Source: QPIN01 sp965224575 (lineage in GTDB: Bacteria > Pseudomonadota > Gammaproteobacteria > Methylococcales > Methylomonadaceae). Taken from it: a DNA stretch of 64,000 nt. Where the stretch lies: positions 620,001 to 684,000 of the forward strand of contig CBDCZQ010000006.1 of assembly GCA_965224575.1 (NCBI GenBank), in the 5' to 3' direction. The position numbers were made by a program, and so were the translations under genes. Below the pieces are notes generated by a model that ran no database searches, was not told where the DNA came from, and saw only the letters and a program-made list of their open reading frames with translations. This document shows, piece by piece, positions 47,435-56,540 of the stretch; the first letter of the stretch is position 1, and each line of letters starts with the position of its first letter.

Positions 47435-47498
47435 AAAGTAATTCATGTATTTTTACATCCGTGAAAAGCACACTGATTTCCCTAAAAGAGGAAAAAAA

Positions 47499-48662
47499 AT
47501 GTTACAAGAAATGAAAAACCAACTCCTTGAGAATATTAAAAAAGCCAAGAAAAGTGGAGAATTGACTACACAGCAAGTGTATAACATTGCCAGTGAAGGT
47601 GTCGTACAGGCTGCCAGTAAATTGGATGAGGAAGCGACTGATCTACACGCCATCACCAAAGAGGCAGTCACTGTTTCTGTTCAAGCATTGGTTGAAGCGG
47701 AAGAAACCAGTCTGGATAAAATTTCTGCCGCATTGCACGGCACAGTGGATGGAATTAAGCATGTCGAAACAAGAGTATTGGATACGATTGAAAATGAATT
47801 AACACGGGTTAAAATACGGTTAAATGAAGAGGAAGAAACACTGGCTGACAGTCTGCGTATTGCTCTGGATGGAGCCGAGGAAGCTGCGGATAACTTTACC
47901 GGGAATATTAAGGATAATATTCTGACAGCAGTAACAGATGCCAAATTGAAAAGTGCTGAATTGCTTGGGCTTACAATGGCTACGGTCAAACAGGCTGTTA
48001 GCAAAGCAATTGAGACAAGCACGCAGATTGAGGACGATATTATTAATATCACCCGTGATGCAACAGCTAATGCTATGGCAGAAGCGCGCTTCAGTGCAGA
48101 ACGGATTAGAAAAGTGTCAGAAACAGTGCTTTTAGCCACCGTGGAAGCGGCTGAAGAGATTGAGTGTGATATATCAGAAATTGCCAGTGCTGCAACCGAG
48201 GGTGTGCGTCTAGGGCTGAGTGAAAACGTTGAGTTTACTCAAAAAAGTATCGCCAAGGTAGGTAAGGATTTGCTACTTGCAGGCAATTTAAAACAGATGA
48301 AGGAAGATTTGGAAGCAGTTGGCGATTTGTTCACAGCAACTCTGCGTAGCGTTGCTGATAAATCAGGCAAACCTGCCAGAGAAATGTTACATGACCTAGC
48401 GGATGATGCACAAAAAAAAGGCTCAACGCTACGGGAAAAAGCAGTGCTGGCATCACATACGGTAGCTGAGCGATTAAAGGAACTGGGCAAAGAAGCGGTG
48501 AATAAAACGGGAGAAGTGAGTAGTGACACTGCTCATGCAGTGACAGAAGAAACAAAGATATTAGGTAATCGGATGCTAGTCGTGGCGAAGAGCGTTGAAA
48601 ACAGTGTCTGGGAAAGTGCAAAAATAGCTTTTTATCAAGATGATAATGGGAAAGTAAAATAA
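47499..48662 (+). CDS. Long all-helical protein (DUF6781-like)
   Basis: A 387-residue protein starting at 47499, where GAGG precedes the ATG (an upstream in-frame start at 47445 would add 18 residues with no ribosome-binding site). It is nearly all amphipathic helix, rich in Ala, Glu, Lys and Thr, with repeating eleven-residue-like spacing, resembling phasin or LEA-type proteins. The segment DLEAVGDLFTATLRSVADKS is shared with the next gene. It is cytoplasmic as judged by the lack of a signal. It probably protects or coats a surface; the exact role is unknown. It is read from the operator copy 2 promoter. Confidence 0.7.
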   Translation: MLQEMKNQLLENIKKAKKSGELTTQQVYNIASEGVVQAASKLDEEATDLHAITKEAVTVSVQALVEAEETSLDKISAALHGTVDGIKHVETRVLDTIENELTRVKIRLNEEEETLADSLRIALDGAEEAADNFTGNIKDNILTAVTDAKLKSAELLGLTMATVKQAVSKAIETSTQIEDDIINITRDATANAMAEARFSAERIRKVSETVLLATVEAAEEIECDISEIASAATEGVRLGLSENVEFTQKSIAKVGKDLLLAGNLKQMKEDLEAVGDLFTATLRSVADKSGKPAREMLHDLADDAQKKGSTLREKAVLASHTVAERLKELGKEAVNKTGEVSSDTAHAVTEETKILGNRMLVVAKSVENSVWESAKIAFYQDDNGKVK

Positions 48663-48689
48663 ATTGTTAACAACAAATCGGAGAAAGTC

Positions 48690-49331
48690 ATGACTACAGA
48701 AAACACACAAAACACCAAAAATGCAGCCCGAGAAGCAGTCACCTTGGGTAACAATGTACAAGAAAGTATTCGAAATATCGTCACGCAAGCACTGGAAGAT
48801 GGCAAAATGGAGCCAGAGGTAATTAAGCAAACATTGAATCAAGTGGTTGAAGGGGCTTGTGAAGGTGCAAATGTTAACCCTCAAGAAAATACCGAAGCTT
48901 TAAAAGAAGTGGTTAGCGGTGTTGATAACGCATTGAAACAAGCGTCTATAGCCTCTAAATTAGCGATTGAAGAAGCCAGTGGTAAACTACAGGATTTTTC
49001 AGATCATGATTTAAAACGTGCTTTAACTGATTTGGAAGATCTGGAAAGTTTATTTTTTGATACCTTACATGAAGTGGCCGATCAAGGAAAAGAAACGGTT
49101 CATGATACGCTGAAAAATTTATTGAATCACTTGCAAACCAATGGTTCAAGCGTTGGACAATCCGTCAGTGAAATATTAACAGGATTACACAGTGACCTTT
49201 CTGAAGGAGGCAGACTGCAAAAAATACAGGCTGCTGATGTAGCCAAAGCAACTGGGGCGGCTGTGGCAAGTATTGCCAGCGGTGTATTAGCTGGTATTGC
49301 GGAGAGCTTACAGCCAAAAGAAAAAAATTGA
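48690..49331 (+). CDS. Second all-helical protein, paralogue of the preceding gene
   Basis: A 213-residue protein of the same kind. It shares the DLEDLESLFFDTLHEVADQG pattern with the upstream gene and ends in an Ala/Gly helix (ATGAAVASIASGVLAGIAE). Only 27 bases separate the two, with GGAGAAAG before the ATG, so they form one transcript. The function is unknown. Confidence 0.68.
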   Translation: MTTENTQNTKNAAREAVTLGNNVQESIRNIVTQALEDGKMEPEVIKQTLNQVVEGACEGANVNPQENTEALKEVVSGVDNALKQASIASKLAIEEASGKLQDFSDHDLKRALTDLEDLESLFFDTLHEVADQGKETVHDTLKNLLNHLQTNGSSVGQSVSEILTGLHSDLSEGGRLQKIQAADVAKATGAAVASIASGVLAGIAESLQPKEKN

Positions 49332-49399
49332 CCTTACTGTGTCACCAGCAATGCAAAAATGAGCCACTTATCTCGAATTAAAGCGTAAAGCGTTCACCT

Positions 49400-49418
49400 C
49401 CCCCTTTAAAAAAGGGGG
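49400..49418 (+). terminator. Hairpin after the helical-protein pair
   Basis: CCCCCTTT pairs with AAAGGGGG around AAA. It is 69 bases past the stop codon. No U-run follows directly, so termination is weakly supported; the form is also a common repeat. Confidence 0.35.
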
Positions 49419-49498
49419 GTTAAGGGGGATTTTAAAAGCTATAATTCATAAAGTTTCCCCTAACCCCAATGTGTCGTAAAGTTAAACATAAAACATTC

Positions 49499-49547
49499 GG
49501 AGAAGGGACTTTAGTCCCTCCAAATACGGGGCTAAAGCCCCGTCTCC
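49499..49547. repeat. Paired REP-like hairpins with CTTTAG core
   Basis: GGAGAAGGGACTTTAGTCCC and, six bases on, CGGGGCTAAAGCCCCG with GTCTCC make two adjacent hairpins; the outer GGAGA/TCTCC also pair. The core GCTTTAGCC links it to the repeat at 44834. A 9-base tandem repeat AGCTGAACT (2.8 copies) follows at 49549-49573. Confidence 0.55.
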
Positions 49548-49650
49548 AAGCTGAACTAGCTGAACTAGCTGAATAAATCCCTTAACTTAATAACATTACC
49601 CCTCAACCCTCTTTTCTAAAGAAAAGGACTGCACACATAATTAAGGCATT

Positions 49651-51318
49651 ATGATTTTAGAAACTTTAAGAGTCGCCCGTGATTTTGGACGTATCCATGA
49701 AATCTCCTCAATTTTAATTCGCTATGGCTTCGGCGATGCGGTGCGCCGATTAGGCATAGCGAATTTGATAGAAAGTGCAGGACACGTATTAAAATGGAAA
49801 GAAGAAGCAGAAGATATAGCTCACCTTGAACCACCTGCCCGTGTGCGTCACGCGCTTGAAGAAATGGGGCCGACTTTTGTCAAGTTAGGCCAAATACTTG
49901 CCACCCGAACCGATTTATTTTCACCCGAATGGATTTCTGAATTTAAAAAACTGCAAGATCAAGTTCAAACGGTTCCTTATGAAAAACTTGCTGACCAAGT
50001 TGAAGAAGATTTGGGAGCCAAGCCAGAAGAGGTGTTTGCTGAATTTAACCAGCAACCACTCGCGGCAGCATCCATGAGCCAGGTCTATAAAGCACGGTTA
50101 ATTGATGGCACTTCGGTTATCGTTAAAATTCGCCGCCCTGGAATTCGAGCAGTTATTGAGGCAGATTTACGCTTACTGACGCAGTTATCTGAAATTGCCG
50201 AAAACGAAATTAAAGCCTTACAAAACTATCACCCCAAAGAAATAGCCCATCAATTTACCTTATCCATGCGTAGAGAGCTGGATTTAACGGTTGAATGCCG
50301 TAATGCAGAACGTATGGCAGCAAATTTTAGTGAAGACCCAAACATTGTAATTCCTAAAGTTTACTGGCAGTGGACTAGCGAACGCATTAATGTACAAGAA
50401 TTTATAGACGGCATAGCTGGGAATAATATTGATGCCATTGAGACATCGGGACTGGATCGAAAAATACTTGCAAAACGGGGTGCAGAAGCTGTTTTAAAAA
50501 TGGTGTTGGAAGATGGTTTTTTTCATGCAGACCCGCACCCAGGCAATTGTTTTTATCTTATTGATAATCGCATTGCTTTTATTGATTTTGGCATGGTGGG
50601 TCGATTATCAGAAGAACGGCGAGAACAATTATTAAGACTATTACAAGGCTTAGTCGATAAAGATTCTAAGCGAGTCATTAAGGTATTATCCCAATGGGGA
50701 GCCAGCACGCCCCCAAAAGACAAAGATAGTTTAACTTTGGATATGGATAATTTTATAGATCAGTACCATGATATTCCCTTAAATGATCTGGATATTACAG
50801 CTTTATTAACTAACCTGACAACCTTGCTGCGAGATCATCACCTAAATTTACCGCCTGATTTAACACTGTTTCTAAAAGCCTTTATTGCCCTGGATGGTTT
50901 AGGCCGTCAATTAGACCCCGAATTTAATTTGGTTGAAGTGGCAACGCCTAATATACAACGTATTTTTTTAGCCCGTTATAGCCCTGATGCTTTATTTAAG
51001 AGAGGTAAAAATAATCTATTTGGCTTTGCAGAAATTCTGACAGATTTGCCACAAAGCCTGTCCCGATTTGTGGATGCATTAAATCACAATACTTTAGGGA
51101 TGAAGATAACTATTGAAAAACCCGACTGGTTAAGCAATGAGCTGGATAGAGTTATTAACCGTTTGTCAGTCAGTCTGGTAACCTCTGCTTTAATTGTGGG
51201 GAGTTCTATTGTGACGACAGTTGAAGGCGGTTCATCTTCTATATTTGGTTTAATGGGGTTTATTGGTGCTGTTATTGGGGGTGTCTGGTTACTATTATCC
51301 ATTTCGCGTAGTGGGTAA
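49651..51318 (+). CDS. AarF/UbiB (ABC1) family kinase-like protein
   Basis: A 555-residue atypical kinase. MGPTFVKLGQILATRTDLF is the KxGQ family motif, AAASMSQVYKARL the A-rich nucleotide loop, and HADPHPGNCF plus AFIDFGMVGRL carry the catalytic Asp and the metal-binding DFG. Two helices at the C-terminus (about 500-550) anchor it to the membrane. UbiB supports ubiquinone synthesis; this one lacks ubi neighbours and may serve lipid or quinone handling under stress. It stands after two repeats and 319 bases of non-coding DNA. Confidence 0.88.
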   Translation: MILETLRVARDFGRIHEISSILIRYGFGDAVRRLGIANLIESAGHVLKWKEEAEDIAHLEPPARVRHALEEMGPTFVKLGQILATRTDLFSPEWISEFKKLQDQVQTVPYEKLADQVEEDLGAKPEEVFAEFNQQPLAAASMSQVYKARLIDGTSVIVKIRRPGIRAVIEADLRLLTQLSEIAENEIKALQNYHPKEIAHQFTLSMRRELDLTVECRNAERMAANFSEDPNIVIPKVYWQWTSERINVQEFIDGIAGNNIDAIETSGLDRKILAKRGAEAVLKMVLEDGFFHADPHPGNCFYLIDNRIAFIDFGMVGRLSEERREQLLRLLQGLVDKDSKRVIKVLSQWGASTPPKDKDSLTLDMDNFIDQYHDIPLNDLDITALLTNLTTLLRDHHLNLPPDLTLFLKAFIALDGLGRQLDPEFNLVEVATPNIQRIFLARYSPDALFKRGKNNLFGFAEILTDLPQSLSRFVDALNHNTLGMKITIEKPDWLSNELDRVINRLSVSLVTSALIVGSSIVTTVEGGSSSIFGLMGFIGAVIGGVWLLLSISRSG

Positions 51319-51468
51319 TGTTAATACCAATGAGATTACTTTGGTTTCTTGCTTTCTCCTTGAGTATTGATATAAGCTTTTGAAGCTGGGGGTTAATTGC
51401 ATTGGCTTCATTCATAAAAAAAGGATAAGCTTAGGAATATAACCTCGTGATTAATTTAATTTCAGAAA

Positions 51469-52556
51469 ATGGACATTATGGTTAAGCTATCAGCAATATC
51501 ACAATATTTAATTTATTTAAGTGCTTTTAAAGTAAAGAAAATTGTAAGTTTTGATGATTTCCTTCCCTTACTGGTGGTTTTGCTAACCGTATCCCCCTCT
51601 CTTAGTGCTGATATTAGCAGTACAGATAGCTGTTTGTTAGAGCAAATTAAAGAAGCAAAAAGTGATAAAACCATCGGTGCGATTCGAACAGAATGCTCTG
51701 CCCGTTTTAGCAAAAAAAAGAGAAACACCTTTCTTCTTGATTCGGCTGATAATACAGAACCTGACGGAGGTCCTATTGCCAGAAGGATTGAGCTGGAGGA
51801 AGGTGTAGAACTTAATCCCTTTGTACTAACCGCTCACAAACCAAATTATTTCTTACCGTTCGCCCATAATTTTGACCCTAATGACGAGCCATTTCTATCA
51901 GAATTGGGAGGTAAAAATATGGATAAAACTGAGATGAAATTTCAGGTTAGCCTTAAATTTCCCGTATGGAAGGGCTTGTATAAGGGCAATGGCGATATCT
52001 ATGTTGCCTATACCAATTTATCCTTTTGGCAAGCTTACAATGGTGATTTTTCTCGACCCTTTCGAGAAACAAACCATGAACCTGAGATATTTTTATCCTT
52101 CAAAAATAACTGGAAGTTTTGGGGAGTTACCAACAATTTAATCAATGTCGGCATTGTGCATCAGTCAAACGGCCAGAGTGGTGATCTTTCACGCAGTTGG
52201 AACCGAATCTATGCCCATTTTGTATTTCAAAAAGACAATTTCAGCGTTAGCTTAAAACCTTGGCTGAGAATATTAAAAGATGATAAGGATGACGATAATC
52301 CAGATATCGAAAAATACCTGGGACATGGTGAATTGAGGATAGGGTACAAATGGGGCAACCATACTTTTTCCAGCATGTTTAGACATAATTTTCGTTCCGA
52401 TCAGAAAGGGGCGCTTGAGCTGGGGTGGAGCTTTCCGCTTGTTAACCGGAGCGAGGTTATGTGCAGTATTTTTATGGTTATGGTGAAAGCTTGATAGATT
52501 ACAATGAAAGTGTGAATCGTTTAAGTGTTGGCATAGCACTGACAGATTGGATGTAG
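51469..52556 (+). pseudogene. pldA: Outer-membrane phospholipase A, frameshifted near the C-terminus
   Basis: The main frame (51469-52494) holds the OMPLA catalytic residues His231 and Ser233 in HQSNGQSG, and Asn245 in SRSWNRIY. The last beta-strand is out of frame: at about 52450-52456 one base is lost, and the frame-corrected reading continues with GYVQYFYGYGESLIDYNE, SVNRLSVGIALTDWM and a stop at 52554-52556. A barrel without its last strand would not fold, so the gene is broken or the base is a sequencing error. The signal segment is at about 29-47. OMPLA degrades phospholipids misplaced in the outer leaflet; the cis/trans isomerase is the neighbour. Confidence 0.78.
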
Positions 52557-52574
52557 TGCGATTCTATGGATTAG

Positions 52575-52605
52575 TTAGGTAACTGGTTTTTTTCCAGTTA
52601 CCTAA
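52575..52605. terminator. Hairpin between pldA and cti
   Basis: TTAGGTAACTGG at 52575-52586 is exactly complementary to 52594-52605, with a loop of seven T. The genes converge here, so it may terminate both. A U-run after the stem is lacking. Confidence 0.5.
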
Positions 52606-52611
52606 TGTACA

Positions 52612-54975
52612 CTATAAATTATGATACCTGCTCATATCGAATAGCCCAGCTTCTAGCCCTCTATATTTCTTATGTTCAGCATTAAACCAGTCTAATGTAG
52701 GCCAGATCAGAGGGTTATTTCGTCGAATTCCAAAACGCGAATAAAAATTCGTTTTATCAGCTGATATCTGGGCTGTCTTTAATGCGGTAATAAATGCATT
52801 CAAATCCTGTTCTGCAACACTAAAGAAAAAATTAGGGTAACTTCCAATAAAACCAGGTACTACAGTCAAAGTATCTTGTTCTGGAGCAAGGCGGTACTGC
52901 TCTGCAAATATAAATGCAACATTCGTTAAATCCTTATTATGAAGCAAGGTATAAACCTGGTCATCAGCATTATCCATTTTTACCCTTAAAAATGCTATTT
53001 CCGGTATTGCAGAAATCTGTTTTCCCTTTAACCTGGCTAGCTGATGAATCATTTTATCCACGCTGTTTTGGGCTGATTTGCAAGCTTCCTGCTGACACGG
53101 TTTTAACCAGCGTGATGGGGCTAGTGACTGACCTAAATGCGACTTTACTTGATGAAAAAATTCCTTTTTATAGTCCTGTCCTTTAAATTGGATAGCTGTT
53201 TCAAAATTAAGGTTTAACAGTTCACTTTCCAATCGTCCGTTAAGTAACCCCTGATACCAGCTGTTATATATTTTTTGCCTGGCATGACTGGGTAAAAAAC
53301 GTAAAAAGTTATATTCACCGTCGCGACGTAAAAAGTCCATATAGGTGCGTGAAGCTAATTGATGGGTGGTGGGGCCATAGACATTAAACCCTGCGACTAT
53401 TAGATAGTGAATACGCTCGAACAAGGGATAATCCAAAACCCAGGCAGTTTTAGGCACATCCCCTATCAGTCCTTTTTCTACAGTTGCACTGTCAAAATGC
53501 CGAAATACTGTCAGCGTAGCATTTTGATTCCAGCCATTACCTTTCCAGATATTATCAAGAGTGAACCCACCGCTACGCTGAAATGTTTGTTTGATAAATT
53601 CAGTTTTTTTATGTAAATATTTTTTGCCATCCTGATCATAGACCTTCCAGCCAAGTAAGCCGATGTTATCGCCCTCTTTTCCAGGTAAAAATAAGATATT
53701 GTTATACTTAGTAAAATACTCATTGACCTCGGCCTGATAAGGATGATTTGGACTAAAAAACAATACCCAGAAATGGTCTTGTATTACATTTAATGCCAAT
53801 TGTCCTCGGCAGACAGGCCCTTTAATGAAGCCTGAAATAAAGAATTTCGCATCATCCAGTAAAAATTGATATTTAATGGGGTTAGGAATAGCTGCAAAAG
53901 TTTTAAATGGATTCGATCCAAAGTCGGCTTGATAGGAAGGTAATGCGCTTACCTTAAAATCGTTATCAAAAAATAACTGTTGATAACGTGTTCGACGCGC
54001 CAAACTCAGTTCATAGATAATGTGTGTTTTATCGACGATGGTGCTTTCTATGCGCCTAAGACGATAGTAAAAAGAGCTGACTTGCGGATCATCATAGGGT
54101 CTTACCGTATTAATTTCTTCAATCGCCTGACCTGAGGGTGTTGTTGAGCGAACAAGTCGATAAAAGTTATCAGGGTTATCTTTAAAATAAATATGGCCTA
54201 AAAATAAATGCTCATAAATATAGCGCGATACTAATTGCTGCTTTAATGAATCGCCATTAAAAAATACTTCCCACTCGCTGATATTTTGTTTGGACTGTTT
54301 TGTTAATGTAAAGTTTTGATCATTTTTAGCCCCTTGTTCCAGCCAGCTTAAAATGGTTTTTTCTTCTGCTAGTGACAATCCTGGCAATGCATAAGGCATA
54401 CCCCATTGCGGATGCTCAACCCTGTATTTGCTATACTCCTCCATGGTTGGACATTCATATTTGTCATTTAGCCCAAAATGATATTGCTCCTCATCTAATA
54501 CGCCTTGTTCAGGTAGTGGGAAACGACGTTTTTGCAATAACAGTTGAGCTAACAGTGAGTTATCAATACCTGCCACTGCCGATGGTTGACGCTCATTTAT
54601 CACGGGGTAAAATTGTTTATCTCGCCATTCTTTCGTGGTGGTTGCATCAATATCCAAACGGGTTGGCGGTGTGGCAAACAAACGCTCACCATCATAGACG
54701 GGTTGTTTGGTAGCCCCTCTTTCCAATCCAGTTGAAGACGTGAGTTTTAATTGGCAAGGTGAATCATAACAGGCATGGCAAGCAACACAGCGGGCATCCA
54801 GAATAGGTTTCACTTCATGCGTAAAAGAGACCTGCCCTGATGGTAATTCAGAAATAACTCGTGAACTAGGTTCTGCTGAACCGTACAATTGTTGATAGTT
54901 TTTTGCTTGATAAGCATTACTACAACTAATCATCAAAATTAAAAAAAACAACCCAAATAAGATTTTCTTTTTCAT
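52612..54975 (-). CDS. cti: Fatty acid cis/trans isomerase (heme c)
   Basis: A 787-residue periplasmic enzyme that converts cis to trans unsaturated fatty acids in membrane phospholipids, a fast response to solvents and heat known from Pseudomonas and Vibrio. The lipobox LMISC at 14-18 suggests a lipoprotein. The heme site is CVACH at 63-67. Length and the C-terminal IGSYPNFFFSVAEQDLNAF match the family. The last five residues are SRYHNL-like. It is divergent from a MITE-like repeat. Confidence 0.9.
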   Translation of the reverse strand: MKKKILFGLFFLILMISCSNAYQAKNYQQLYGSAEPSSRVISELPSGQVSFTHEVKPILDARCVACHACYDSPCQLKLTSSTGLERGATKQPVYDGERLFATPPTRLDIDATTTKEWRDKQFYPVINERQPSAVAGIDNSLLAQLLLQKRRFPLPEQGVLDEEQYHFGLNDKYECPTMEEYSKYRVEHPQWGMPYALPGLSLAEEKTILSWLEQGAKNDQNFTLTKQSKQNISEWEVFFNGDSLKQQLVSRYIYEHLFLGHIYFKDNPDNFYRLVRSTTPSGQAIEEINTVRPYDDPQVSSFYYRLRRIESTIVDKTHIIYELSLARRTRYQQLFFDNDFKVSALPSYQADFGSNPFKTFAAIPNPIKYQFLLDDAKFFISGFIKGPVCRGQLALNVIQDHFWVLFFSPNHPYQAEVNEYFTKYNNILFLPGKEGDNIGLLGWKVYDQDGKKYLHKKTEFIKQTFQRSGGFTLDNIWKGNGWNQNATLTVFRHFDSATVEKGLIGDVPKTAWVLDYPLFERIHYLIVAGFNVYGPTTHQLASRTYMDFLRRDGEYNFLRFLPSHARQKIYNSWYQGLLNGRLESELLNLNFETAIQFKGQDYKKEFFHQVKSHLGQSLAPSRWLKPCQQEACKSAQNSVDKMIHQLARLKGKQISAIPEIAFLRVKMDNADDQVYTLLHNKDLTNVAFIFAEQYRLAPEQDTLTVVPGFIGSYPNFFFSVAEQDLNAFITALKTAQISADKTNFYSRFGIRRNNPLIWPTLDWFNAEHKKYRGLEAGLFDMSRYHNL

Positions 54976-55072
54976 ACTTAAAACCTAAAAAATGTAAATG
55001 ATTTTTGTATTCAGTATTTCATAGTTGTGTGACAAATGAAAAGACGGTTTGGACTTTTATTGCTTCTATAAA

Positions 55073-55226
55073 TACCCAAGTAAATTTAATTCAACCTTTT
55101 ACTTGTCTTTTTTCCCATTTTAGGCACCACATAAATAGTTTCGTAGCCAGCTATGCGCCTATTTATGTAGCACCTAAAATGAAAAAAAATCCAGCGTAAA
55201 ATTGTTAAATTAAATTTACTTGGGTA
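55073..55226. mobile_element. 154-bp MITE-like element with nested palindromes
   Basis: Outer arms TACCCAAGTAAATTTAATT at 55073-55091 and its exact complement at 55208-55226. Inner arms of 23 bases (55116-55138 and 55159-55181) match over CATTTTAGG and CATAAATAG. The loop has CGTAGCCAGCTATGCGCC, shared with 9917-9934. No target duplication was identified. Confidence 0.6.
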
Positions 55227-55239
55227 CTTACTTGCTACT

Positions 55240-55988
55240 TTATCCGCCATTTACCTGAATTTTAGTTCTGATAAAATCAAGATGAGGAATGTGTAGTAAA
55301 TCGGCGATTTTTCGCACCATTTGTTCCTCGTATTTATCTAACTGCCCATCTGCATAAGCAATTTCCCATAATGTCTTTATTAAGGTTTTTTTCTGGTCTT
55401 GAGTATAATTTTTATTAATTAATGCGGGGAGTCGCTATTTTTGCGAAAGCTTGTTTTGGGCATCCCAGCCCAAGCAAGCGGCAAAAACTTTACGCGACCA
55501 CTAATGCCTTCGGCGCCCCAGACGTCCTGCGTATGTGCCACTTCGCCACACCATCGTAAACTCGGCGCAGGCTACGTAGCACTCCCTCAATGACTGGACG
55601 GCATTTCGGGAAACCTTTTATTTTGTCTCCACCTACACTAGCGCTCCGATTCCGACAAAACAACGGACCTACGCCTTCTGGGGACTACCAGCCCTCGCGT
55701 TCGCTCTCCATGGCTGGCAGCGGAGGTAAATGCATGATAATCAGTTGCATTTTGCCGATGACCTTCAGCAAGATTAATTAATCGAGTAGCTTCTTCAGTG
55801 GAGAGTGAGAAAATATCTCTAATACGTTTTAGTATCATGTCATGTTCTTCGGTCTGTACGGAATCATCAATATGCATCATTTCTATAAATAATGCGGCAC
55901 AGGCAAGATGTAATTTTTCCTCAGCAATAGCAGTGGGTTCTGGAAGTGCTAGATACTGATCAAAAAACAATTGAATCTGGTTTAACAT
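55240..55988 (-). pseudogene. TerB-like protein gene split by an insertion
   Basis: The N-terminal part (HLACAALFIEMMHIDDSVQ, MILKRIRDIFSLSTEEATRL) and the C-terminal part (TLIKTLWEIAYADGQLDKYE, EQMVRKIADLLHIPHLDFI) belong to the TerB/DjlA-like family of small helical proteins. They are separated by 296 bases (55428-55723). Joining the flanks restores a continuous 151-codon frame with no stop, passing through FTSALINKNYTQDQ. As it stands the product would end inside the insert. Confidence 0.85.
55428..55723. mobile_element. 296-bp GC-rich insert in the TerB gene
   Basis: The insert is bounded by GCGG at 55424-55427 and again at 55720-55723, so a 4-base duplication (or matching end) is possible. 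It has GC-rich composition, no open frame that I trust and no clear inverted ends. It shares an ordered pair of motifs with the insert at about 19925-20250. Confidence 0.7.
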
Positions 55989-56098
55989 TTTTAATCTCCT
56001 TCACGCTGCCTGAATAACCAATCAGAATAGCTCATTGTGAAGTCGATAAGTATAACTTAAGATAAATACGTTTGCTCAAAGCTGATTATTTATCAGGA

Positions 56099-56533
56099 TT
56101 AAAAGTCAGCATTGATTTTCATAACCTCAAGCAAAACATCAGATAAATTAATAACACCGAGTAACTCTTCCTGTTGATTGATAACGGGCAGATCTTCTAC
56201 CCAGTGTTCTAACTGACGATGGAGTATTTCATTCAAGTTCTCATCTGGGCTGGCTTTTACAAAATGCGCTTCCATCAACTCTGCCGCAGAACCTGGGGTG
56301 ATTCTCTCCATAATTTGACGGCGTGTGTGAACTGTATGATGCTCTGCTAACACCAGCCTTGCCAGTTTTTTATAGCTTAAATGACCTATTACCCTGTTCT
56401 TTGCATCGACAACATATAAATCCTTTAATCTTGAATTACTCAACAATTTTTCCATAATCTGTTCCAGACTCCAGTCTTCTTGAACGACACCGGCTTGTAT
56501 TGGATGTTTGTGTAACCAGTCTGATACTTTCAT
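56099..56533 (-). CDS. CBS-domain pair protein
   Basis: A 144-residue protein made of two CBS motifs (about 12-70 and 82-140: LKDLYVVDAKNRVIGHLSYKK and WVEDLPVINQQEELLGVINLSD). Such pairs sense adenine nucleotides. It follows the antiporter gene by seven bases and may control it according to energy charge. Confidence 0.85.
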   Translation of the reverse strand: MKVSDWLHKHPIQAGVVQEDWSLEQIMEKLLSNSRLKDLYVVDAKNRVIGHLSYKKLARLVLAEHHTVHTRRQIMERITPGSAAELMEAHFVKASPDENLNEILHRQLEHWVEDLPVINQQEELLGVINLSDVLLEVMKINADF

Positions 56534-56540
56534 AACGTAC

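Noticed and set aside
52575..52605. Hairpin arm containing GGTAAC as a fourth regulon operator
   Set aside because: It shares only GGTAAC with the operator and lacks the CTAG centre; it sits between convergent gene ends, not at a promoter.
55590..55781. 63-codon frame on the plus strand in the TerB insert
   Set aside because: It crosses the insert border into antisense TerB sequence.
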